Assembly (NCBI GenBank): GCA_022841915.1 | Contig: JALHQN010000007.1 | Coordinates: forward strand, 1 to 64,000 | Source of the DNA: Burkholderiales bacterium | GTDB taxonomy: Bacteria > Pseudomonadota > Gammaproteobacteria > Burkholderiales > WYBJ01 | Reading direction: 5' to 3' | DNA length: 64,000 bases | Shown here: in pieces, positions 24,839 to 32,066 of the stretch | How the letters are laid out: each line of letters opens with the position of its first letter | Position numbering within the stretch: position 1 is the first letter of the stretch | Position numbers and translations under genes: made by a program | The notes under the pieces: model-generated | Told to the model about the DNA's origin: nothing | What the model saw: only the letters and a program-made list of their open reading frames with translations | The model's database searches: none

Positions 24839-25725
24839 AAGACAGGCATCTGTTGGTCGTCGACGACGAACCGGTCAACCTTGAAGTGATCAGCGAATAT
24901 CTCGACGGTTCGGGCTTTCGACTCTCGCTGGTCGAGAGCGCCCGGGCGGCCTGGGATCTGCTGTCGCAGCCCCACTTCGATTGCTCCGTGGCCTTGCTGG
25001 ACCGCATGATGCCGGAGATGGACGGCATCGCGCTGATGCGGCGAATGAAGGCCGAGCCGCGACTCAAGCATATTCCCGTCATCATCCAGACCGCGGCCGC
25101 TGCGCCCGAGCAGGTTGCGGAAGGCATCGCAGCCGGCGCCTTCTACTATTTGACCAAACCCTATGCCTGCGAGGCGCTGCTGGGGGTGGTGAAGACCGCG
25201 CTCGAGTCGGTCGAGATGGTCGAAGAGCTCGCATGCCGAATGCAGCGCGACAAGGCAAGTGCGCAGCTCATTCATCGGGCGGAGCTGTACTGCACCACCC
25301 TGGCGGATGTCCAGATCTGCGCCTCCATGATCTCGGCGATGTGTCCGGAGCCTTCCACGGCAGTCATCGGCATCATGGAGCTGCTGGTCAACGCAGTCGA
25401 GCATGGCAACCTCGGAATCACCTACGAGGAGAAAAAGGCGCTCAAGCTGTGCGATGGTTGGGAGCAGGAGGTCGAGCGTCGGAGTCGGCTGCCCGAGCAT
25501 CGGGGCAAGCGTGTCCGGGTCGAACTCGAGCGCATGCCTGGATTGATCGAACTGAAGATCACCGATCAGGGCAACGGCTTCGACTGGCACAAGTACCTGG
25601 AGCTCGACCATGCTCGGGCATTCGACCCCAACGGTCGAGGCATCGCCATGGCGCGGATGCTGTCCTTCGCCGCGATTCAGTACCATGGACGGGGCAACGA
25701 GGTCTACGCGACGCTGCGCGTGTAA
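24835..25725 (+). CDS. Response regulator with receiver and C-terminal HATPase domain
   Basis: The 296-aa protein has a CheY-like receiver (residues 1-122). Acidic pocket DDE at 10-12, phospho-acceptor D56 in ALLDRMMPEMDG and K108 in YLTKPY are visible. There is no DNA-binding or cyclase output. The C-terminal half is an ATPase of the anti-sigma/RsbW-like GHKL type, with ELLVNAVEHGNLG, TDQGNGFDW and PNGRGIAMARM. Phosphorylation by the overlapping kinase gene product probably controls a second phosphotransfer or partner-switch step. The partner protein is not in the neighbourhood. The ATG overlaps the kinase stop. Confidence 0.85.
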   Translation: MKDRHLLVVDDEPVNLEVISEYLDGSGFRLSLVESARAAWDLLSQPHFDCSVALLDRMMPEMDGIALMRRMKAEPRLKHIPVIIQTAAAAPEQVAEGIAAGAFYYLTKPYACEALLGVVKTALESVEMVEELACRMQRDKASAQLIHRAELYCTTLADVQICASMISAMCPEPSTAVIGIMELLVNAVEHGNLGITYEEKKALKLCDGWEQEVERRSRLPEHRGKRVRVELERMPGLIELKITDQGNGFDWHKYLELDHARAFDPNGRGIAMARMLSFAAIQYHGRGNEVYATLRV

Positions 25726-25941
25726 CGCGATCGCAAGCCGATCCGGGCGGCCGGGGCAGGCGCATTGCGTAACGTCTCGAGTCGCCCTTGCGGGCAGAGT
25801 GAAGCCTTGCGCTGCCTGGCACGGGCTCGATCCACCCGTCGTGCTTGAATCGGCCTGCACTCGCCGGCCGCGGCACGTTTAGAATCCGGATTGAATGCAG
25901 TCCGCCTCGATACAATCGACAATTCAAATCTGGAGACACCC

Positions 25942-27000
25942 ATGGACGTTCTCGTTCTGCCCGGCGATGGCATCGGCCCGGAAATTTCTGCGGCAACGCT
26001 GACGGTACTGGACCGCGCCAACGAGCGCTTCAAGCTCGGGCTGCGCTGGCAGCACGACGAGATCGGCTTCGTCACGCTGAAGAAGGAGGGCACGACGTTT
26101 CCAAGCCGCATCCTGGAGCGCGCGCGCAACTGCGCGGGTGTGATTCTCGGTCCCGTATCCCATCTGGACTACCCGCCGTCGGACCAGGGCGGGGTCAATC
26201 CCTCGGGTGAGTTCCGAGTCAAGCTCGATCTCTATGCCAACATTCGTCCCGCCAAATCCCGGCTTGGAGTCGGGCTCACCGGCAAGCCGGTGGATCTGGT
26301 GATCTTCCGCGAGTGCACCGAGGGCTTCTATGCCGACCGGAACATGTTCATGGGCATAGGCGAGTTCATGCCGACCGAAGACATGGCGATGTCTGTGCGA
26401 CGGGTCACGGCCAAGTGCTGCAATCGCATAGCGCGTCGCGCCTTCGAGGCTGCTCGCGGACGGCGCAAGAAGGTCACGGCTGTGCACAAGGTCAATGTCC
26501 TGCGCATCTCGGATGCCTTGTTCCTGCGCGAAGTGCGCAAGGTCGCGCAGGAGTTTCCGGATGTGCAGCTCGACGAGAAGATCATCGATGCGATGGCCGC
26601 GCTGATCATTCGTGATCCGACGGTCTTCGACGTCATCGTGACCACCAACATGTTCGGCGACATCTTGTCCGACGAAGCCTCCGAGTTGTCCGGCAGCCTC
26701 GGTCTGGCCGGGTCGGTCAATGCCGGGGACGATCTTTGTGTCGCGCAGGCGCAGCACGGCTCCGCGCCGGACATCGCGGGGCAGGACAAAGCCAATCCGA
26801 CCTCGCTCATTCTCTCTGCGGCCATGATGCTGGAGTGGATGGGGCGCCGGCACAACTCCAAGCCGCTGGCGGACGCGGCGGCGGCCATCGAGCGGGCTAT
26901 CGACGAGGCGTTGCAAAGCCCCAGCACCCGAACGCGCGATCTGCAGGGCACGCTGGGCACTCGGGACTTCGCGCAACTCGTGGCCGAGAAGATCGTCTGA
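25942..27000 (+). CDS. Isocitrate/isopropylmalate dehydrogenase family protein
   Basis: This 352-aa NAD(P)-dependent beta-decarboxylating dehydrogenase has MDVLVLPGDGIGPEI at the N-terminus, the substrate-binding RECTEGFYADRN (about 128-139), the HKVNVLRISDALF lysine region and TTNMFGDILSDEASEL with the metal-binding aspartates. It matches the 350-360 aa decarboxylating family (IPMDH, tartrate DH, homoisocitrate DH); the exact substrate cannot be set. The ATG at 25942 has GGAGA 7 nt upstream. A TACAAT (25911-25916) is a possible -10. It precedes the Rieske gene by only 42 nt and may belong to that transcript. Confidence 0.85.
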   Translation: MDVLVLPGDGIGPEISAATLTVLDRANERFKLGLRWQHDEIGFVTLKKEGTTFPSRILERARNCAGVILGPVSHLDYPPSDQGGVNPSGEFRVKLDLYANIRPAKSRLGVGLTGKPVDLVIFRECTEGFYADRNMFMGIGEFMPTEDMAMSVRRVTAKCCNRIARRAFEAARGRRKKVTAVHKVNVLRISDALFLREVRKVAQEFPDVQLDEKIIDAMAALIIRDPTVFDVIVTTNMFGDILSDEASELSGSLGLAGSVNAGDDLCVAQAQHGSAPDIAGQDKANPTSLILSAAMMLEWMGRRHNSKPLADAAAAIERAIDEALQSPSTRTRDLQGTLGTRDFAQLVAEKIV

Positions 27001-27042
27001 GCGTGCTGCGAAGCATGCGAATCGGTTAGGCGGCGCCGTACG

Positions 27043-28065
27043 ATGCAGCCGGCATGGCCGCACGCCTGGTACATCGCCTGCCGTTCTTCCGAACTGCGAT
27101 CGCGGCCCCATGCCGTCAGCGCCGCGGGGCAGCACTGGGTGCTTTTTCGGGACGAGGCGGGTGCGGTGCACGCGCTCGCCGATCGCTGTGCCCATCGCGG
27201 CGCGCCGCTTTCCGCTGGTCGGCTATGCGGCGGCCAGTTGCGTTGTCCGTATCATGGCTGGCTCTACGACGGCAGTGGCCGAGTGACCGAGGTGCCCGCG
27301 CTTCCCGCAGGCATGCGGCCGCCGCAGGCGGCGCGGGTGCCCGCCTATACGGCGAGGGAACAGCAAGGCTACGTCTGGGTCTGGTCGGGCGAAGAGGCTC
27401 CAGAGCACGAGCCGCATCGGTTTGCGAATTTCGATGCGCCCGGCTGGACGCACTTTCGCATGCGCACGCGCTTCGAAGCCAGCGTCGAAGCGTGCCTGGA
27501 GAACTTCCTCGACTGCCCCCACGCAAGCTTCGTGCACAAGGGATGGTTTCGTGCGCCTGCCGCCCGCACGGTGAAAGTCGTCGTGCGCCGATCGAGCGAT
27601 GGCGCGCAGGCGGAGTATTTCGACGAGCCGCGAAGCGGGAGCGTGGTATGGAGCCTGCTCGCGCCGCGGCGCTCGGCGATGCGCCACGTCGATCGCTTCA
27701 TCGCGCCTAATGTGAGCCAGGTGGATTACGCGTTTGCCAATGGCCTGCACTATACGATCACCTCCTGCTGCACGCCCGTGCAGGCACACGAGACGCTGGT
27801 CCATACCGTCGTTTCATTCCGGTTCGGACGCATCGGCCCGCTCGTGCGTCTGGTATTCGAGCCGCTGTCGCGGCTCATCATCCGCCAGGATGTGCGCATG
27901 CTTGCGGCGCAGCGGGTCAACATGACGCGGTTCGGGGCATCGCGCTTCGTCAGTACGCGCGCAGACCTTCTCGCCCCCCATATCGCGGCCTGGAACGCAG
28001 CGCTGCGCGAGGGGCGCGATCCACCCGCCGTCGGCGACGAGCAGCATGCCGAGATCCGTCTCTAG
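27043..28065 (+). CDS. Rieske non-heme iron oxygenase (alpha-subunit-like)
   Basis: The 340-aa protein has a Rieske [2Fe-2S] domain with ligands C49/H51 (RCAHRGAP) and C68/H71 (CPYHGW). A catalytic domain follows, whose iron site is visible as D157, H160 and H165 in ENFLDCPHASFVHKGWF. It is shorter than ring-hydroxylating dioxygenase alpha subunits (about 450 aa) and closer to Rieske monooxygenases that act on small or lipid-like substrates (vanillate O-demethylase, cholesterol desaturase type). No ferredoxin reductase gene lies next to it. It is the first of six coupled genes and overlaps the next one by 20 nt. Its substrate is probably the product built by the GH3-like and acyltransferase genes (inference). 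Confidence 0.85.
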   Translation: MQPAWPHAWYIACRSSELRSRPHAVSAAGQHWVLFRDEAGAVHALADRCAHRGAPLSAGRLCGGQLRCPYHGWLYDGSGRVTEVPALPAGMRPPQAARVPAYTAREQQGYVWVWSGEEAPEHEPHRFANFDAPGWTHFRMRTRFEASVEACLENFLDCPHASFVHKGWFRAPAARTVKVVVRRSSDGAQAEYFDEPRSGSVVWSLLAPRRSAMRHVDRFIAPNVSQVDYAFANGLHYTITSCCTPVQAHETLVHTVVSFRFGRIGPLVRLVFEPLSRLIIRQDVRMLAAQRVNMTRFGASRFVSTRADLLAPHIAAWNAALREGRDPPAVGDEQHAEIRL

Positions 28066-28705
28066 AAGCGCCCTGGCGTACGGCTTGATGCTCGTATTGA
28101 GCGTTCTGGCACTGGGTGCTGTGGTCTTCTACGCATCGCAGAATGCGAGCGGTCGAATCGGCGGCGAGATCGCGCCCCAGAAGATGCTCTGGCTGCTGTA
28201 TGCAATCGTGCTATGGGGAGTGCTGCCGCTGGCGATCGTGCTGGATCGACGCGCAGATGCCTTGCTGCGCAAGGCATTCGCCGTTTTGCTGCTGCTCATG
28301 CTGCCGCGCTTGCCCATAGAGCTGTGGATGCTCTATGTCACGCACAACTGGTCGCCCTGGTACGGCATCGCACACGACGTCGCCTGCTTTCTGCCGCTGG
28401 CGGCGTTCGTCGCGCTTTGCTGGCAAAGGCAGTCCTGGCGTGCCGCGCCGAACGGCTGGCTCTTCACTCATCTCGTCGTCACGGCCATGGCTTTCGTGCC
28501 CGAGGTCTATTTCGCGCACTTCATGTTGCGACACTTCAACACGGCCGGAGAGGCTGCGATATATTTCGTGCCGAACGACCCGCGTTACGCAGAAGTGCTG
28601 TGGGTCACAACCGCTGTCGTCGTTTTGTTGAGCATCTATTTGCCGCTGTTCTTGAAGGGGTACTTTTTTGGCCCGGCTGGAAGCAAGCGTACGTTGCAGC
28701 AGTGA
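28046..28705 (+). CDS. Polytopic inner-membrane protein of unknown function
   Basis: The 219-aa product has about six hydrophobic segments (residues roughly 10-30, 45-65, 75-100, 108-125, 135-155, 187-208) and no motif I recognise. Charged loops contain conserved-looking RLPIELW and PEVYFAHF. The start at 28046 overlaps the Rieske gene; a second ATG at 28088 would still give the first helix. The stop lies inside the next gene (38-nt overlap). Its tight coupling suggests a membrane step or anchor for the pathway of this operon; no specific function can be assigned. Confidence 0.75.
   Translation: MPRSVSRSALAYGLMLVLSVLALGAVVFYASQNASGRIGGEIAPQKMLWLLYAIVLWGVLPLAIVLDRRADALLRKAFAVLLLLMLPRLPIELWMLYVTHNWSPWYGIAHDVACFLPLAAFVALCWQRQSWRAAPNGWLFTHLVVTAMAFVPEVYFAHFMLRHFNTAGEAAIYFVPNDPRYAEVLWVTTAVVVLLSIYLPLFLKGYFFGPAGSKRTLQQ
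28655..28660 (+). promoter_or_regulatory. Ribosome-binding site that selects a TTG start at 28668
   Basis: AAGGGG lies 7 nt before TTG 28668, the ideal distance. The next in-frame ATG (28731) has no such site and would remove the conserved-looking ELDPREIAAM stretch. Confidence 0.6.
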
Positions 28706-29408
28706 ACTCGATCCGCGCGAGATTGCCGCCATGTTCAGGCTCTACGAGCATTACTATGGCGGTGCGGATGCAGCAATGTTTCGCGCCGATCTGACGCAGA
28801 AGAGTCATGTCATCCTGTTGAGCGACGACGGGACGATTCGAGGCTTCTCGGCACTTGCCACTCAGCCGCTCGAACTGCCTGGCGAACGCGCACTGGCCAT
28901 CTTCTCCGGCGACACCATCATCGATCAGGCGTACTGGGGGGAGCAGGCGCTGGCCCGCGCATTCTGTCGTTTCGCCGGCGATACCCAAGCGCGGCATCCC
29001 GACGCCGCGCTCTACTGGTTTCTCATCTCCAAGGGCTACCGGACCTACCGCTATCTGGATGCCTTCGCTCGGCGCTATTACCCGCATCCCTTGGAGCCCA
29101 CCCCGCCGCAGATGCGCCGCCGCATGGACGCGCTGGCGCGGGCTCGTTTCGGCGAGGCCTATTTGAGCGAACTCGGCATCGTGCGCTTCGTTCCGGTACG
29201 CGGCTACTTGCGGGCGCCCTGGAATGGGGTGCGCACGGGCCTCAGGGAGCGCCCCGAAGTGCGCTATTTCCTCGAGCGCAATCCCGGTTATGTGGATGGC
29301 GACGAACTCGTCTGCATCGCGGAGCTCAGTGCCCGCAACCTGCGTTCGATCGCAGGCAGGGAATTCACCGAGGCGTATGCGAATGCGCGGCTCGCCGCTC
29401 AGAGCTGA
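28668..29408 (+). CDS. GNAT-like acyltransferase-type protein
   Basis: This 246-aa soluble protein has no exact motif match, but the order of segments suggests a GNAT fold: MFRLYEHYYGG, a strand pair VILLSDDGTIRGFSAL, FSGDTIIDQAYWGEQALARA and the strand-helix YWFLISKGYRTYRYLDAF. The canonical RxxGxG/A loop is weak. The TTG start is supported by AAGGGG at 7 nt, and the gene overlaps the preceding membrane-protein gene by 38 nt. Its neighbour 13 nt downstream encodes a GH3-type adenylating enzyme, so transfer of an acyl or aminoacyl group is plausible. Assignment is by fold impression only. Confidence 0.6.
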   Translation: MARLEASVRCSSELDPREIAAMFRLYEHYYGGADAAMFRADLTQKSHVILLSDDGTIRGFSALATQPLELPGERALAIFSGDTIIDQAYWGEQALARAFCRFAGDTQARHPDAALYWFLISKGYRTYRYLDAFARRYYPHPLEPTPPQMRRRMDALARARFGEAYLSELGIVRFVPVRGYLRAPWNGVRTGLRERPEVRYFLERNPGYVDGDELVCIAELSARNLRSIAGREFTEAYANARLAAQS

Positions 29409-29421
29409 GGCGCCGTTCGGC

Positions 29422-30963
29422 ATGGCGCGCTTCATGCGCGCCTTGGCGGCGCCCGAAGACACTCAGCGCCGGGTTCTGCGCGGCATCCTTGCTCGCAACG
29501 CCGAGTGTGAATACGGGCGGCGCCATGGCTTCCGCGAGATTCGCTCGTGCGAGCACTACCGTGCCCAAGTGCCGATCTGCAGCTACGAGGACGTACGCGC
29601 TGCATTCGAGCGCATGGCCAGGGGCGAGCCGGGGGTGCTGACGCAGGCGCCGGTGTGCGCTTGGGAGGAGACCGGTGGCAGCAGCGCCGGCGCCAAGCTG
29701 GTGCCGTATACGGCCCAGGGCTTGACGGAGTTTCGTGCGGGGTTGCAGCCTTGGCTGGAGTCGCTGCACGTTCAGGCACCGGCGACGGCGTCCGGGAAGG
29801 CTTACTGGTCGATCTCGCCGGCAGGCCGTCCCGCGAAGCACACGGCGTGCGGGATGCCGATCGGCTTGAGCAGTGAAGCGGCCTATTTCGGCGATCGCCT
29901 CGCGCAACAATTGCTGGCGCGTCTCGCCGTGCCGCCCGCTGTCGGGCTCATCGCGAACATGGATGCCTGGCGGCGAGCGAGTCTGGTGCATCTGGTCGCT
30001 TGCGAGGACCTTGCTCTGATCTCGGTCTGGAGCCCGACTTTCCTGCTGGAGCTGCTGCGCCATCTGGTGCTCGATGCCGAAGGCGTGGCCGCCGAACTGC
30101 GAGGTGGGCGCGGCAGCCCGCGCGAGGCCATCGGCATCGCTCGCACGCCCATCGATGCAAGTCGGGCCGAGCTGCTCCTGGACATCGTGCGGGCCCCTCG
30201 CATCGACTGGCGGCGATTGTGGCCGGGGCTGGCTGTGATCAGCTGCTGGAATCATGCGCGTGCGGCCCCCTACGCAGGCGAGTTGAACGCGATGTTCCCG
30301 GGGGTGACGCTACAGGGCAAGGGGCTGCTTGCCACCGAAGCGCTCGTTACCGTTCCCGTCGATCCTCATCACGATCCTGTGCTTGCGCTCGAATCCGGGT
30401 TCTTCGAGTTCGTGGCGAGCGACGGTCAGGCGCGCATGGCGATGGAACTCGACGTGGGCGCCGAATACGAGGTGCTCCTGACCACGTCGTCCGGGTTGTA
30501 TCGCTATGCCATCGGGGATCGAGTGCGGGTCACCGGGCGTCTTCGCGATACGCCCACCTTCCGGTTCGTCGGTCGCTCGGGCATCCGCTCGGATCTATGC
30601 GGCGAGAAGCTCGACGAGGCGTTCGTGGCGGCTATCCTTGCCGCAGCGGGCATCGGTTTCGGGATGTTGACGGCGCGTGCCGCGCCTGCCAGCTACGTAC
30701 TCATACTGGATGCGGCGCAGGTGAGCCTCGGGCAGAAGGATGCGATCGCCCGCCGCATCGACGATGCGCTTTGCGCCAATCCGCAGTACGCCTATGCGCG
30801 ACGGCTCGGTCAACTGGCGCCTGTCGAGGCCGTATGCGTCGACGCCCCGGTGCAACGCTGGCTCGAACGCGGTCAGGCGCGCGGGCAGCGGCTGGGCGAC
30901 ATCAAGCTGCCCGCTTTGCATGCCGGCGAGGATGCCCTCACGATATTCGAGGCAGGCGCTTGA
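29422..30963 (+). CDS. GH3-family acyl-adenylating enzyme (amido synthetase type)
   Basis: The 513-aa protein matches the GH3 family, whose plant members join carboxylic acids to amino acids through an acyl-adenylate. Visible are a nucleotide-loop-like ETGGSSAGAK (residues 83-92), FFEFVASDGQ, the family signature GLYRYAIGDRVRV, and GRSGIRSDLCGEKLDEAFV in the C-terminal lobe. The ATG at 29422 is used; in-frame ATGs at 29377 and 29383 would overlap the previous gene and cannot be excluded. The stop overlaps the next start. The acid and amine are unknown. The two acyltransferase-like neighbours and the Rieske enzyme suggest an amide or ester natural product. Confidence 0.82.
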   Translation: MARFMRALAAPEDTQRRVLRGILARNAECEYGRRHGFREIRSCEHYRAQVPICSYEDVRAAFERMARGEPGVLTQAPVCAWEETGGSSAGAKLVPYTAQGLTEFRAGLQPWLESLHVQAPATASGKAYWSISPAGRPAKHTACGMPIGLSSEAAYFGDRLAQQLLARLAVPPAVGLIANMDAWRRASLVHLVACEDLALISVWSPTFLLELLRHLVLDAEGVAAELRGGRGSPREAIGIARTPIDASRAELLLDIVRAPRIDWRRLWPGLAVISCWNHARAAPYAGELNAMFPGVTLQGKGLLATEALVTVPVDPHHDPVLALESGFFEFVASDGQARMAMELDVGAEYEVLLTTSSGLYRYAIGDRVRVTGRLRDTPTFRFVGRSGIRSDLCGEKLDEAFVAAILAAAGIGFGMLTARAAPASYVLILDAAQVSLGQKDAIARRIDDALCANPQYAYARRLGQLAPVEAVCVDAPVQRWLERGQARGQRLGDIKLPALHAGEDALTIFEAGA

Positions 30964-32066
30964 CTCGCTACCGCTTCGCGCTTGCGACCGCGGAGCACGA
31001 TGCCGCGCTCAGGCGGCGCATGGCTGCCGACTGGATGGATGGCCGAATCGCACTGAGCTTCCGGCGCGAGCCGAGTTATTTCGCCGGCGGCTGCCTGCAC
31101 GGCGATCAGGTGCAGACCATCGTCTGCTTCGACGATGCGAGAGCGGAACTGGTGGGGCTCGGCAGCCGCGCGTCGTCGATGATGTACGTGAATGGCGTGC
31201 CCATGCGGACGGGCTATCTGAGCGACTTGCGCTGTCATCCGGATCATCGGGGCGGAACGTTGCTCGCACGCGGTTATCGTTATCTGCGCGCTTTGCACGA
31301 GGCGGCGCCCTTGCCGTTCTATGCCACGGTGATCTACGAGGGTAACGAGCCGGCCGCGAACGTGCTGCAGGGAGCGCGTGCCGGGTTGCCGAGCTATCGA
31401 AGCCTGGGCCGCGTGCTCACTCCCGCCATCCGTTTGGATCGCGATCGAGGTCGCATCGATGTCGCAGGTCTCGACATTTCGACTGCGACCCAAGCCGGGG
31501 TCGCGCGCGTGCTTGCATTCTTGAATCGACGCCTTGCCGGCCGGCAGTTCGGACCGATGTACACGATCGATGATCTGACGACGGGTCGGCTGCACGGCTT
31601 GCGCGCAGACGATATGCTGGTGGCGCACCGCGCCAATCGGATCGTCGGCACTTTGGCGTTGTGGGATCAAAGCGCGCTGCGCCAGACGCATGTCGCGCAC
31701 TATCGCGGCTGGCTGGGGCCGCTTCGGCCGGTGGCGAATCTGGCGGCGCGATTGATCGGCGCCCGGCCCTTGCCCGCACCGGGAGAGCGGATTCCTTTCG
31801 TGTACTTTGCCTGTTTCGCGGTCGAGGACGATGACCTCGTCGTCGGGCGTGCGCTCCTGAGGGCAGCTTATCGGTGCGCTCGCAGCGGTCCGTGGCACTT
31901 CGCGATCTGCGGATTGCACGAGCGCGATCCGTTGGCAATGCTGTTGAGCGAGTATCGGAGCATCGCGTCGGCGGGGCGTCTTTTCGTCGTCCACTACCCG
32001 GAGGACTCGGAGGCGGTCGATCGCCTGGACGATCGGCCGCCTTATCTGGAGGCAGGATGCCTGTGA
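30960..32066 (+). CDS. GNAT-family N-acyltransferase-like protein
   Basis: This 368-aa protein has a clear N-terminal GNAT domain: LSDLRCHPDHRGGTLLARGY carries the acetyl-CoA-binding motif A, preceded by a strand with YVNGVPMRTGY. The C-terminal half (from about 190) could be a second, degenerate GNAT-like domain (YTIDDLTTGRL, PFVYFACFAVED, HFAICGLHERD). The frame starts at TTG 30960 in a TTGA overlap with the GH3 gene stop; no ATG is suitably placed. Its 3' end overlaps the following gene by 10 nt, so coupling runs on both sides. Donor and acceptor are unknown. Confidence 0.72.
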   Translation: MTRYRFALATAEHDAALRRRMAADWMDGRIALSFRREPSYFAGGCLHGDQVQTIVCFDDARAELVGLGSRASSMMYVNGVPMRTGYLSDLRCHPDHRGGTLLARGYRYLRALHEAAPLPFYATVIYEGNEPAANVLQGARAGLPSYRSLGRVLTPAIRLDRDRGRIDVAGLDISTATQAGVARVLAFLNRRLAGRQFGPMYTIDDLTTGRLHGLRADDMLVAHRANRIVGTLALWDQSALRQTHVAHYRGWLGPLRPVANLAARLIGARPLPAPGERIPFVYFACFAVEDDDLVVGRALLRAAYRCARSGPWHFAICGLHERDPLAMLLSEYRSIASAGRLFVVHYPEDSEAVDRLDDRPPYLEAGCL

